Positions 25,235 to 33,916 of a stretch of DNA of 64,000 nucleotides are shown piece after piece (positions within the stretch are counted from its first letter, which is position 1; each line of letters opens with the position of its first letter). The DNA is from Saccharothrix saharensis. Lineage in GTDB: Bacteria > Actinomycetota > Actinomycetes > Mycobacteriales > Pseudonocardiaceae. The stretch is from NCBI RefSeq assembly GCF_006716745.1, contig NZ_VFPP01000001.1, forward strand, positions 2,480,001-2,544,000, in the 5' to 3' direction. The notes beneath the pieces were generated by a model that saw only the letters and a list, made by a program, of their open reading frames with translations, was not told the origin of the DNA and did not search any database. Both the position numbers and the translations under genes were made by a program.

Positions 25235-26641
25235 TCAGTGGACCGTCGCGCGCGAGCGGAGCAGCCGGGCGGTCACCGTCGCCAGGCCCGCGACCGCCGT
25301 GACGACCACGGTGATGGTCAGCGGCAGGGCGAAGTACGTGAGCTGCGCCCACGTCACCGTGCGGCCGTTCACCAGGAACGACACCAGGTCGGGGTAGGCC
25401 GCCAGGAGCACCGCCGGCAGCAGCAGCGGCACGCACCGCAGCGCCGCCCGCCACCTCGGCGTGCCCGCGCGACGTCGTGCCCACGTGGCCGACCTCGTCA
25501 CGCCGAGCACGCCCGCCCCGGCGGCCGCCACCGCGATCAGGCCGAGCACCAGCTCGAACACCTGCCGCCCGCCGCCGACGGGCCCGGGGGCGCGCCCCTG
25601 GCTCAAGGCGATCAGGCCGTTGAGGATGTCGTAGGTGTCGTCCCGCAACGACGCGCTGTTGGCCAGCACCGCGAACCCGTGCCCGGTGCCGGGCACGATC
25701 GCCTGCACGGCCGAGTAGGTGAACAGGTTGCCGGGGTGCACGAGCTGCTCGACGCCGCCCGGTCCGACGTCCGGGATCCAGCCCATGGCGTAATCGTCCA
25801 CAGTGGACTTGCTGTGCATGGCGCGCAGGCCGTCCGGTGACACCAACCGCGGACCGTGGCCGGTCTGGCTGATCAACCACTTGCCCATGTCGGCCGCCGT
25901 GGTGATGACCCCGCCACCGCCGCTGGAGTCGAGGAAGCCGGGCAGTTCGGCGCGGCTCAGCCACGCGCCGAACACCGAGTTGTAGCCGTCGGCCGGCCGG
26001 ACCTCGTCCGCCGACACCGCGCTGCGCGACATGCCCAGCGGTCCGAACACGTGCTGCTCCAGGTACTCGCCGAACGTCCGCCCGCTCGCCACCTCGACCA
26101 GTCGTGCGGCCAGGTCGTAGTTGACGTTGCAGTACTCGTGGCGCGTGCCGGGGTCGGCGGCGAGCGAGTCGCCGGCGAGCTTGGTGGTGTACTCGGTGAG
26201 GGAGGTCGAGGTCTCCAGGGCGGTCACGTCGATCGTGGTGTCGGAGAAGCCGGACGTCTGGTTCAGCAGGTGGCGGACCGTCACGCCGGTGAACCGGGGG
26301 TCGGCCATCGTGAAGCCGGGCAGTTGGTCGGCCACCGGCTCGTCCAGGGCGATCCGACCGTCCTCCACCAGGGTCATCACGGCCATCGCGGTGAACGACT
26401 TGCTGACCGAGGCGATCCGCATCGGCGTGTCGGCCGTGATGGGCGCGCCCTCGGAGTCCTCGCCGTACCCGGCGGCGTGGACGAGGCGGTCGCCTTGCGT
26501 CACGACCACCGACACGCCCGGCATGCCGGTGTCGTGCATGACTTCGGCCAGGAAGTCGTCGATCGTGGACGGGGCGGCGTGGGCGGTCGGGGACAGGAGC
26601 GTCGCGGCGAGGGCCGTGATGCCGATCAGCGTGGCTTTCAT
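25235..26641 (-). CDS. Membrane-anchored serine hydrolase (beta-lactamase/D-Ala-D-Ala carboxypeptidase-like)
   Basis: 468 aa from the ATG at 26641. A signal peptide (1-22, cleavage after AHA) is followed by a class C beta-lactamase-like domain with the Ser-Val-Ser-Lys active site (78-81), Tyr-Cys-Asn (170-172) as the YxN motif and a His-Pro-Gly triad (VHPGN). The C-terminal 150 residues add membrane helices (about 365-390, 415-440 and 440-460), anchoring the enzyme outside the membrane. The family includes esterases, peptidases and peptidoglycan-modifying enzymes; the exact substrate is unclear. Operon with the NarL-type kinase and regulator suggests the enzyme and sensor respond to the same envelope condition. 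Confidence 0.88.
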   Translation of the reverse strand: MKATLIGITALAATLLSPTAHAAPSTIDDFLAEVMHDTGMPGVSVVVTQGDRLVHAAGYGEDSEGAPITADTPMRIASVSKSFTAMAVMTLVEDGRIALDEPVADQLPGFTMADPRFTGVTVRHLLNQTSGFSDTTIDVTALETSTSLTEYTTKLAGDSLAADPGTRHEYCNVNYDLAARLVEVASGRTFGEYLEQHVFGPLGMSRSAVSADEVRPADGYNSVFGAWLSRAELPGFLDSSGGGGVITTAADMGKWLISQTGHGPRLVSPDGLRAMHSKSTVDDYAMGWIPDVGPGGVEQLVHPGNLFTYSAVQAIVPGTGHGFAVLANSASLRDDTYDILNGLIALSQGRAPGPVGGGRQVFELVLGLIAVAAAGAGVLGVTRSATWARRRAGTPRWRAALRCVPLLLPAVLLAAYPDLVSFLVNGRTVTWAQLTYFALPLTITVVVTAVAGLATVTARLLRSRATVH

Positions 26642-26718
26642 GGTGCCGACGGTAGGAACGGCGGCCCTGCGCGGGCATCGGGCCACGGTCCGGGACCACC
26701 CCTGACGAAAGACAGGGG

Positions 26719-27494
26719 TCACCTGACCAACCGGTGGAACCCGGCGCCCGCGATCACCGTGGTCCCACCGGTCGGGTGGTCGTCGCGGAGGCTGCGCGGC
26801 ACGCGGTCGCGGAACGCCGTCCGGTCCGCCGGGGGCAGCGCGTCGTGCAGCCGGCGGTTGCCGTGCGACATCACGTCCGGTGCGCCTCGGGCCCGTCGAC
26901 CGGGGACGACACCGCGGTCGCGGTCCGCGCGACGTGCCGCGACCCCGCCCGCTCGGCGCGTGCCGCCCAGGTCACCGGCTCGTGCTCGGTGACGTCCCGG
27001 ATGCGGCGGGTGGACTCGTCCACGACGCGCCCGTACGCCGCCCACCACCCGCCGTCGGCGCTGGGGCCGGGCACGGAGGAGCCGAACACGCCGGAGCACG
27101 CGGCCCACTTCGGCGAACGGCACGGCGTCGAACGAGGCGTCGGCCAGGTCCACCCGGTGCGCTTCGCGGAGCCCGTCCAGCATGGCGACCGACACGTCAC
27201 CCGCCACCACCGAGCAGCCCGCGTTGACGAGGGCGGCGGTCACCGCGCCCGTCCCGCCCCGAGGTCCAGCACCCGCGCACCGGCCTCCGGCGCGGCCCAA
27301 CCGACCAGCCGCGCGCCGAACGTGGCGAAGAACGGCACCGCCCGGTCATCGTCGGCGGCCACCCGGTCGAACGACTGCGCACCGAGATCGGTCACCCACC
27401 GCGCGGCAGGGCTCCGCCACGGCCGGGCGCGAACGACTTCCACCGACCACCGCCCGGCCCGACCCGTGCGCGAGAGCGTTTCCCGGCACGTCAC
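26719..27494 (-). pseudogene. Decayed class I SAM-dependent methyltransferase
   Basis: Reading leftward, methyltransferase-like pieces follow one another in different frames. They are: an N-terminal piece ending ARVLDLGAGR (SAM motif I); then VTAALVNAGCSVVAGDVSVAMLD in another frame; a shortened core DLADASFDAVPFAEVGRVLR that appears to lack the usual segment between SFDAV and the EVxRVL helix; a piece GVFGSSVPGPSADGGWW in the first frame again; and a tail (HGNRRLHDALPPADRTAFR, GAGFHRLVR) ending at 26719. No single frame covers the gene, so several indels and at least one internal deletion are needed. I infer a non-functional relic of a small-molecule methyltransferase. A sequencing error could explain one frameshift but not the deletion. 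Confidence 0.7.
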
Positions 27495-27557
27495 CCGCCG
27501 TCCACCCCGGACCGCGGCCGGAGCGGGCCGGTGGGCGGGGCGGCTAGGGTTCGCCGC

Positions 27558-28622
27558 ATGCCGGGTCAGGTCGAGACCGAACTCCTGACCGCCTTCGCGC
27601 GGTTCGCCGGGCCGGTTCGCGGGGTCGGGGTGACGCTGATCAGCGTGTTCGGCCTGCTCTCCGTGCCCACCGACGCCCTGCCGCTGGGCCTGGGGCTGTG
27701 CGGGCTCGTGCTGATCGGGGTGGTGGCGGACTTCACCTCACCCAAGGTCGCGTTCGTGCTGTCGATCGTCCGCGTGGTGGCGTTGTGCGCGGCGCACGAG
27801 CAGCTCGGGGCGACGGACGCCTGGACGCTCAACGTGCTCACCACGACCGCGATCACGTTGCAGTGGGAGTGGGGCCCGAAGGTCACCGTGCCGACCACGG
27901 CGGCACTGCTGGCCGTCTACCTGACCGCCGTGTGGTGGGACGGCGCGGTGGTGTTGCGGGTGCTGGTGGAGTGCGTGCTGGCGCGATTGGCCTTGTTGTT
28001 GTTGCAGCGGTCGTCGCGGCGGGTGGACGAGTTGCGGACGCGGCGGGCGGCGATGGAGCGGCTCGAGGCGGTGGCGTTGGAGCGGCGCAGGCGGGAGCGC
28101 GAGTACCTGGCGCTGCTGCACGACACGGCGTCGGCGACGTTCCTGGTGGTGGCGGTGAACGGGCGGGAGGCCGATCCGGCCGAGGTCGCGGGATACGCCC
28201 GGCGCGACCTGGACCTGCTCACCGGGTCGTCCGGGGTGCCGCGGGACAGCGCGGTGGACATCGGCTCGTCGTTGCGGGCGGTGGTGGAGCGCAGTCCGCT
28301 GGAGGTGGACGCGCGGTGGGAGAGCGTGCTGCTGCCGGCCTCGGTGGCGTTGGCGCTGGTGCGGGCCGTGCGGGAGGCGTTGACGAACGTCGAGCGGCAC
28401 GCGGGCACGGGTGCGGCGCGGCTGCGGGTGCGGGCGGCCGGGCGTGGCGTCGAGGTGGAGGTGACGGACGCGGGGCCCGGGTTCGACGTCGGCGCGGTCT
28501 CGGACCACCGGCGGGGTCTGCGCGGCTCGGTGGTGGAGCGGATGGCGGCGGTCGGCGGGCGGGCCGAGGTGACGTCCCGGCCCGGCCGGACGACGGTGCG
28601 GCTGGAGTGGCCCGGTGACTGA
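27558..28622 (+). CDS. Membrane sensor histidine kinase, first kinase of a two-kinase operon
   Basis: 354 aa from the ATG at 27558. The N-terminal half has about four to five hydrophobic helices (roughly 20-155) with little external sequence, so the signal is probably felt in or at the membrane. The phospho-acceptor region is EYLALLHDTASATFLVV, a variant of the HisKA_3 box with His-Asp retained. The ATPase domain shows the N-box VREALTNVERHAG and G1 DAGPGFDVG. Overlaps the next gene by 8 bases, and the three-gene unit (kinase, degenerate kinase, regulator) is tightly coupled. Confidence 0.85.
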   Translation: MPGQVETELLTAFARFAGPVRGVGVTLISVFGLLSVPTDALPLGLGLCGLVLIGVVADFTSPKVAFVLSIVRVVALCAAHEQLGATDAWTLNVLTTTAITLQWEWGPKVTVPTTAALLAVYLTAVWWDGAVVLRVLVECVLARLALLLLQRSSRRVDELRTRRAAMERLEAVALERRRREREYLALLHDTASATFLVVAVNGREADPAEVAGYARRDLDLLTGSSGVPRDSAVDIGSSLRAVVERSPLEVDARWESVLLPASVALALVRAVREALTNVERHAGTGAARLRVRAAGRGVEVEVTDAGPGFDVGAVSDHRRGLRGSVVERMAAVGGRAEVTSRPGRTTVRLEWPGD

Positions 28623-29775
28623 GCACGCGACCCGGGCACGGCCGTGGGCCACCCCGTTGATCGCCTGGCGCGACAGCGCGGGCGACCACACCTCCGACGA
28701 CAGCCGCGAGGCGCAGCGACACGTGTTCGCCGGCGTGCGGCTGATCCTGCTCGGCGTCACGGCCGTCCTCCAGGTCAGCCTCGGCTTCGGCAGCCTGCTC
28801 GCCCACCCGCACCACCTGGCCGCGCGGTACTCGCTCGCCGCGTCCGTCCTGGTCACGCTGGTGTGCGCGTTCTGGGTCGTGCGCCGCAAGCCCCTGCCGA
28901 CGCCGGTGGTCGTCGGCGGCCTGGTGACGATGCTGACGGCGTCCGCCGTGGCCACCGCGGTGCTGCCGACCCACGCGCACTTCGGGCCGACGCACTGGCT
29001 GTGGGGTCAGGTCGGGTGGTCCCTGCTGCTGTTGCTGCTGGACCGCGTCCCCGCGCTGCTCGCCGCGCTGACCGCGCACGTCGTGCTCGGCGTCGGGCAG
29101 TGGCTGCTCGCGGGCACGCCGGACCGCGGCGAGATCGGCAACGCGGGCGTGGTCGTGCTCAGCGTGACCAGCCTCCAGCTCGGCGCGCTGCTCATGACCC
29201 GGTTCATGCTGCGCAACGCGGCGCAGGCCGTCGAGGTCGCCGCCGAGCGCGAACGCGCCGCGACCCGGGCCGCGCTGGCCGAGCAGTGGGACCAGGACCT
29301 GCGCACCGGGTTCGCCGGGCAGCTCGGCGCGACCCTGCCGCTGCTCGCGGACCTCGCCGACGGCGTGCTGGACCCGCGGGCCGACGACACCAGGCAGCGG
29401 TGCGCGCTCGCCGCCACCCAGCTGCGCCGCCTGTTCGCGGAGAACGACGACGTGCCCGACCCGCTGGTGCACGAGGTGACGGCGTGCGTGCACGTCGCGG
29501 AACGGCGCGGGGTGGCGGTGTCGCTGGCGGTCAGCGGCGCGCCGGTGCCGGTGCCGACCGACGTGCGGCGCGAGTTGACCGGACCGCTGGCGGAGGCGTT
29601 GTCGGCGGCGCGGGAACGGGCGCGGGTGAGCCTGCTGCGCACCGGGGGCGAGGTGCGGGTGGCGGTGGTCGCGGACGCCGGCGTCGAGGTGGGAACCGCC
29701 AGGGGGCGGGTCGAGGTCGAATGCGGCACGTACGGTCGGCACACGCGGATGGAGGCCCGATGGCGGACGAGCTGA
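28615..29775 (+). CDS. Kinase-like membrane protein without recognisable catalytic residues
   Basis: 386 aa from a GTG at 28615 that overlaps the kinase gene. About five membrane helices lie in residues 40-200, followed by a cytosolic part. That part has the length and placement of a histidine kinase core, but where a phospho-acceptor box is expected it reads EQWDQDLRTGFAGQLGATL with no His, and the region matching an ATP-binding N-box (LTGPLAEALSAARERARV) lacks the Asn. The fold assignment is therefore inferred from the operon and general similarity. It may be a pseudokinase that senses the signal and regulates the true kinase by hetero-dimerisation. Ends 16 bases into the regulator gene. 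Confidence 0.65.
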   Translation: MTEHATRARPWATPLIAWRDSAGDHTSDDSREAQRHVFAGVRLILLGVTAVLQVSLGFGSLLAHPHHLAARYSLAASVLVTLVCAFWVVRRKPLPTPVVVGGLVTMLTASAVATAVLPTHAHFGPTHWLWGQVGWSLLLLLLDRVPALLAALTAHVVLGVGQWLLAGTPDRGEIGNAGVVVLSVTSLQLGALLMTRFMLRNAAQAVEVAAERERAATRAALAEQWDQDLRTGFAGQLGATLPLLADLADGVLDPRADDTRQRCALAATQLRRLFAENDDVPDPLVHEVTACVHVAERRGVAVSLAVSGAPVPVPTDVRRELTGPLAEALSAARERARVSLLRTGGEVRVAVVADAGVEVGTARGRVEVECGTYGRHTRMEARWRTS

Positions 29776-30410
29776 GCGCGGTGGTGGTGGACGACCACCC
29801 GGCGGTGCGCGCGGGCGTCGCCTACTGGCTGTCCTCCGGCACGCCGCCGATCCGGGTCGTGGCCAGCGGTGAGGACGTGCGCTCGGCGTGGCTGGGCGAG
29901 GGCGCGACGGCCGACGTGGTGATCCTCGACCTGCACCTGGGCGGGCCGACGCCGGTGCTGGGCGACCTGCGTCGGCTGGTCGAGGCGGGCCGGCGGGTGG
30001 TCGTGTACTCGATGCGAGCCGACGACGACATCGCGTTGCAGTGCCTGGAGCTGGGCGCCTTGTGCTACCTGACCAAGGCGGAGGGCGCGGAGCACCTGGT
30101 GCAGGCGACCCGTGCGGCGGCGGAGGGCAGGCCCTACACGCCGCCGTCGCTGGCGGGCGCGCTGGCGGGCGACCGGTCAGACCACCGGCCCGCGTTGTCG
30201 GCGCGGGAGGTCGAGGTGCTGGTCGAGTGGTTCCAGTCCGAGTCCAAGGAGTTCGTGGCGCAGCGGCTGGGCATCTCGCTGAGCACGGTGAACTCGCACC
30301 TGGAGCGGATCCGGGTGAAGTACGCGCTGATCGGTCGGGAGGCGCCGACGAAGGCGGCGCTGGTGGCGCGGGCGATCCAGGACGGGCTGATCGGCGTGGA
30401 CGACCTGTAG
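29760..30410 (+). CDS. Response regulator with atypical LuxR-type DNA-binding domain
   Basis: 216 aa from the ATG at 29760. The receiver has the acidic pocket in VVVDDHPAVRAG, the acceptor Asp in VVILDLHLGG, the Ser/Thr position in VVYSMRADDD and the Lys in YLTKAEGAEHL. The C-terminal domain (about 148-210) starts LSAREVEVLVEWFQSESKEF and continues RLGISLSTVNSHLERIR, a LuxR-like helix-turn-helix with an unusual first helix in place of the common GxSNxEIA pattern. It presumably receives phosphate from the kinase two genes upstream. The secreted GH6 gene starts 98 bases downstream on the same strand and may be a target. Confidence 0.88.
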   Translation: MADELSAVVVDDHPAVRAGVAYWLSSGTPPIRVVASGEDVRSAWLGEGATADVVILDLHLGGPTPVLGDLRRLVEAGRRVVVYSMRADDDIALQCLELGALCYLTKAEGAEHLVQATRAAAEGRPYTPPSLAGALAGDRSDHRPALSAREVEVLVEWFQSESKEFVAQRLGISLSTVNSHLERIRVKYALIGREAPTKAALVARAIQDGLIGVDDL

Positions 30411-30507
30411 CGACCGAAGCGGTCACGGCCGGTCGCCGGGCGATCACGGTACGGTGGGGGCACACCGCCTCCCTCACATCGTTGTGATCACCGGAGGTAG
30501 CCAGTCC

Positions 30508-31851
30508 ATGAGGTCTCTCCTACGCGTCGGCCACGTGCTGACGGCGGTCGCGTGCGCCGCCGGGCTCGCGGTCGTCACCCCGGCCGGGGCGAGCACGTCG
30601 CCGCACTGGTCGCCGCGCCTGGACAACCCGTACGTCGGCGCGCGTCCCTACGTCAACCCCGAGTGGTCCGCGCGGGCCGCCGCCGAACCGGGCGGCGCGG
30701 CCGTCGCCGGGCAGCCGACCGGCGTGTGGCTCGACCGGATCGCGTCCGTCACGGGCGCGAACGGGAAGATGGGGCTGCGCGCCCACCTGGACGAAGCCCT
30801 GCGCCAGGGCGCGAACCTGGTCCAGCTCGCCCTGTGGAACCTGCCCGGCCGCGACTGCGGGTGGTTGTCCACCAACGGGGAGCTGGGTTTCGGCGAGCTG
30901 CCCCGCTACAAGCAGGAGTTCGTCGACCCGATCGCCTCGACCCTGGCCGACCCGAGGTACGCGCGGTTGCGGATCGTGGCGGTGGTGGAGCCCAACTCCC
31001 TGCCGTTCCTGACCACGCACGTGCTGCCGCGCCCGGACGCCACGATGAGCTGCGAGCAGGTGAAGGCGGCCGGTTCCTACACCGAGGGCATCGGGTACGC
31101 GCTGGCCAGGCTCGGCACGATCCCGAACGTCTACAGCTACCTCGACATCGGCCACCACGGCCGGATCGGCTGGGACGACAACCGCAAGCCGACGTTGGAG
31201 CTGCTGGCGAAGGCGGCGCGCTCGGGCGGCAGCAGGCTCGCCAACGTGCACGGGTTCATCACCAACACCGGCAACTACTCGGCGCTGCGCGAGGAGTTCA
31301 TCGCCAAGACCGTGATCAACGGCCAGCACATCCGGCAGACGAGGTGGGTGGACTGGAACCCGTTCCTGGACGAGCTGTCCTTCGCGGAGTTCTTCCGGGC
31401 CGAGGCGGTCGCGGCGGGCTTCGACCCGCGGGTGGGCGTGCTGGTGGACACCTCGCGCAACGGGTGGGGCGGCCCGAACCGGCCGACCAAGCCGGGTTAC
31501 GAGACGACCGTGGACACCTACGTCGACACGAGCCGGATCGACCGCCGGGCACGGATCCACAACTGGTGCAACCAGACCGGCACGGGACTGGGCGAGCGGC
31601 CGGTCGCCGCGCCGCGACCGAACTTCGACGCGTACGTGTGGCTGAAGCCGCCGGGCGAGTCCGACGGCGCGAGCATCCCGCTGCCGATCGGGGACGAGAA
31701 CTTCAACCGCGAGTGCGACCCGGACTACACCGGCCGCCCGGACGCGAGCCCGGACCCGACCGGGGCGTGGCGGAACGCGCCGCCAGCCGGGCAGTGGCAC
31801 TCGGCGCAGTTCCAGGAGCTGCTGCGCAACGCGCACCCGCCCGTCGGGTAA
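30508..31851 (+). CDS. Secreted glycoside hydrolase family 6 protein (cellulase-like)
   Basis: 447 aa from the ATG at 30508 with a GGAGG ribosome site. A signal peptide (about 1-32) precedes a single GH6 domain. Family segments are LWNLPGRDCGW (containing the catalytic-acid Asp), VVEPNSLPF, YLDIGHHGRIGW, GVLVDTSRNGWGGP and YVWLKPPGESDG. GH6 enzymes hydrolyse beta-1,4-glucans with inversion. There is no carbohydrate-binding module, unlike most secreted cellulases, and the position usually occupied by Asp in the family's EPDSL motif is Asn here, so activity or specificity may differ. Paired Cys residues fit an exported protein. Confidence 0.9.
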   Translation: MRSLLRVGHVLTAVACAAGLAVVTPAGASTSPHWSPRLDNPYVGARPYVNPEWSARAAAEPGGAAVAGQPTGVWLDRIASVTGANGKMGLRAHLDEALRQGANLVQLALWNLPGRDCGWLSTNGELGFGELPRYKQEFVDPIASTLADPRYARLRIVAVVEPNSLPFLTTHVLPRPDATMSCEQVKAAGSYTEGIGYALARLGTIPNVYSYLDIGHHGRIGWDDNRKPTLELLAKAARSGGSRLANVHGFITNTGNYSALREEFIAKTVINGQHIRQTRWVDWNPFLDELSFAEFFRAEAVAAGFDPRVGVLVDTSRNGWGGPNRPTKPGYETTVDTYVDTSRIDRRARIHNWCNQTGTGLGERPVAAPRPNFDAYVWLKPPGESDGASIPLPIGDENFNRECDPDYTGRPDASPDPTGAWRNAPPAGQWHSAQFQELLRNAHPPVG

Positions 31852-31902
31852 TTCGATTTCTTGCGGATAATCCACTGATGTCCCGGTAGCTAGACTGGGG
31901 CC

Positions 31903-32391
31903 ATGTCCGCCATGGCCCCAGCTCGCACCGAATCCGACCTGTCGTTCCTCCTCGACCACGCGGGCCACGTGCTGCGCACGCGCATGGCGGCGGCGCTGGC
32001 CGAGATCGGCCTGACCGCGCGCATGCACTGCGTGCTGGTGCACGCCCTGCAGGAGGAGCGCACGCAGATCCAGCTGGCCGAGATCGGCGACATGGACAAG
32101 ACCACGATGGTGGTGACCGTCGACGCGCTGGAGAAGGCGGGGCTCGCCGAGCGGCGACCGTCCGGCACCGACCGGCGGGCCCGGATCATCGCGGTCACCG
32201 AGAAGGGCGCACAGCTCGCCCACCGGAGCCAGGCGATCGTCGACGGGGTGCACCGGGCAGCCCTGGAGTCGCTGCCCGCGAAAGATCGGGAAGCCTTGCT
32301 GCACGCGTTGAACCTGCTGGTCACCGGGCACCTGTCCACTCCGGTCGCGGCACCGCAGACGGCCCGCCGCGCCCGGGAGAGCACGCGTTAA
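31903..32391 (+). CDS. MarR-family transcriptional regulator
   Basis: 162 aa from the ATG at 31903 (a second ATG at codon 4). The MarR winged-helix core is visible: LTARMHCVLVHALQE, QIQLAEIGDMDKTTMVVTV (helix-turn-helix), and the wing ERRPSGTDRRARIIAVTEKG. The C-terminal helix mediates dimerisation. It lies 73 bases before a DHA2-type drug exporter on the same strand, a common arrangement in which MarR represses the exporter until a drug binds. A readable promoter in between suggests the exporter has its own start. Confidence 0.93.
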   Translation: MSAMAPARTESDLSFLLDHAGHVLRTRMAAALAEIGLTARMHCVLVHALQEERTQIQLAEIGDMDKTTMVVTVDALEKAGLAERRPSGTDRRARIIAVTEKGAQLAHRSQAIVDGVHRAALESLPAKDREALLHALNLLVTGHLSTPVAAPQTARRARESTR

Positions 32392-32403
32392 GACCGAGAG
32401 AGA

Positions 32404-32432
32404 TTGTCTGCAAAAAAACTATCCGCTACGGT
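32404..32432 (+). promoter_or_regulatory. Promoter of the DHA2 exporter gene
   Basis: TTGTCT (32404-32409) and TACGGT (32427-32432) are spaced by 17 bases, in an unusually AT-rich patch including a run of seven A. This fits a housekeeping-sigma promoter about 33 bases before the exporter start codon; the MarR protein is the likely occupant of the region. Confidence 0.5.
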
Positions 32433-32464
32433 TCCTCCTGTCCCCGCCGGAACAGGAGAGACCG

Positions 32465-33886
32465 ATGTCGTCCACGCTCGACGCACCGCTCGGCACACCC
32501 CGCGCGAACCGCTGGTCCGCGCTCGTCGTGCTGTCCGCCGCGACGCTGATGACCATCCTCGACGGCAGCGTCGTCACCGTCGCCATGCCCGCCATCCAGG
32601 CCGACCTCGGCTTCACCGCCGCCGGGCTGAGCTGGACCGTCAACGCCTACCTGATCGCGTTCGGCGGTCTGCTGCTGCTCGCGGGCCGGCTCGGCGACCT
32701 GGTCGGCCGCAAGGCGATGTTCCTGGCCGGGAACGCCGTGTTCACCGGCGCGTCGCTGCTGGCGGGCGTGGCCGGCACGCCGGGACTGCTCATCGCGGCC
32801 CGGTTCCTGCAAGGCGCGGGCAGCGCGATGGCGTCGGCCGTCGTGCTCGGCATCCTGGTCACGCTGTTCACCGACCCGGCCGAGCGCGCCAAGGCGATCG
32901 GCGTGTTCAGCTTCACCGGCGCGGCGGGCGCGTCCATCGGGCAGGTGCTCGGCGGCGTGCTGACCGACGCGCTGAGCTGGCACTGGATCTTCTTCATCAA
33001 CCTGCCGATCGGCGTGGCCACCGTGCTGCCGGCGCTCCGCGTGCTGCCGACCGACCGGGGAGCGGGCCTGTCCGCCGGTGCCGACGTGCTCGGGGCGGCG
33101 CTGGTGACGAGCGGGCTCATGCTCGGCATCTACACGGTGGTCGAGGTCGAGCAGTACGACTGGACGGCGGCGCACACGCTCGGGCTCGGCGCGCTGTCGG
33201 TCGCGCTGCTGGCGGCGTTCACCGTGCGGCAGGCCAAGGCGCGGACCCCGTTGATGCCGCTGCGGCTCCTGCGGTCCCGCACCGTGGCCGGCGCGAACCT
33301 GGTGCAAATCCTCACGTTGTCCGCGATGTTCGCGTTCCAGGTCATCGTCGCGCTGTTCATGCAGCGGGTGCTGGCCTACGGCGCGCTGGCCACCGGCCTC
33401 GCGATGCTGCCGGCGGCGGTCGCGATCGGCGGCGTGTCGCTGTTCGTCTCGGCGCGGCTGAACACCCGGTTCGGTGAACGCGCGGTGCTGCTGGTCGGGT
33501 TGACCCTGCTGGCGGGCGCGATGGTGAAGCTGACCCTGGTCCCGGTGGACGCCGACTACGTCACCGACCTGCTGCCGGTCATGCTGCTGATCGCGGGCGG
33601 CGGGCTGGTGCTGCCCGCGCTGGCGTCGCTGGGCATGTCCGGCGCGAAGCCGGACGACGCGGGCCTGGTGTCCGGCCTGTTCAACACCACCCAACAGGTC
33701 GGCATGGCCGTGGGCGTGGCCGTGCTGTCGACGCTGGCCGCCTCCCGGACCGAGGAGGAGCTGGCCGCGGGCGTGGCCGAGCCGGTCGCCCTGACCGCCG
33801 GGTACCACGTGGCGTTCACCGTCGCCGCCTCGCTGCTCGCCGCCGCGTTCGCGGTCACGTTGATCGTGCTGCGCAAGCGTTCCTGA
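32465..33886 (+). CDS. MFS drug exporter, DHA2 (EmrB/QacA) family
   Basis: 473 aa from the ATG at 32465 with an AGGAG ribosome site. Hydrophobic segments are consistent with 14 membrane helices. Motifs of the family are visible: MTILDGSVVTVAMPAI in helix 1 (motif D1), LAGRLGDLVGRKAMF (motif A) and the Gly-rich helix-5 region FTGAAGASIGQVLGGVL (motif C). DHA2 members export drugs, dyes and disinfectants using the proton gradient. Downstream, after 30 bases, is a PPOX reductase; together with MarR this makes a resistance-type cluster (regulator, exporter, reductase). Confidence 0.93.
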   Translation: MSSTLDAPLGTPRANRWSALVVLSAATLMTILDGSVVTVAMPAIQADLGFTAAGLSWTVNAYLIAFGGLLLLAGRLGDLVGRKAMFLAGNAVFTGASLLAGVAGTPGLLIAARFLQGAGSAMASAVVLGILVTLFTDPAERAKAIGVFSFTGAAGASIGQVLGGVLTDALSWHWIFFINLPIGVATVLPALRVLPTDRGAGLSAGADVLGAALVTSGLMLGIYTVVEVEQYDWTAAHTLGLGALSVALLAAFTVRQAKARTPLMPLRLLRSRTVAGANLVQILTLSAMFAFQVIVALFMQRVLAYGALATGLAMLPAAVAIGGVSLFVSARLNTRFGERAVLLVGLTLLAGAMVKLTLVPVDADYVTDLLPVMLLIAGGGLVLPALASLGMSGAKPDDAGLVSGLFNTTQQVGMAVGVAVLSTLAASRTEEELAAGVAEPVALTAGYHVAFTVAASLLAAAFAVTLIVLRKRS

Positions 33887-33916
33887 GCCGACCACTTCCC
33901 CCGGAGGAGAAACGAC

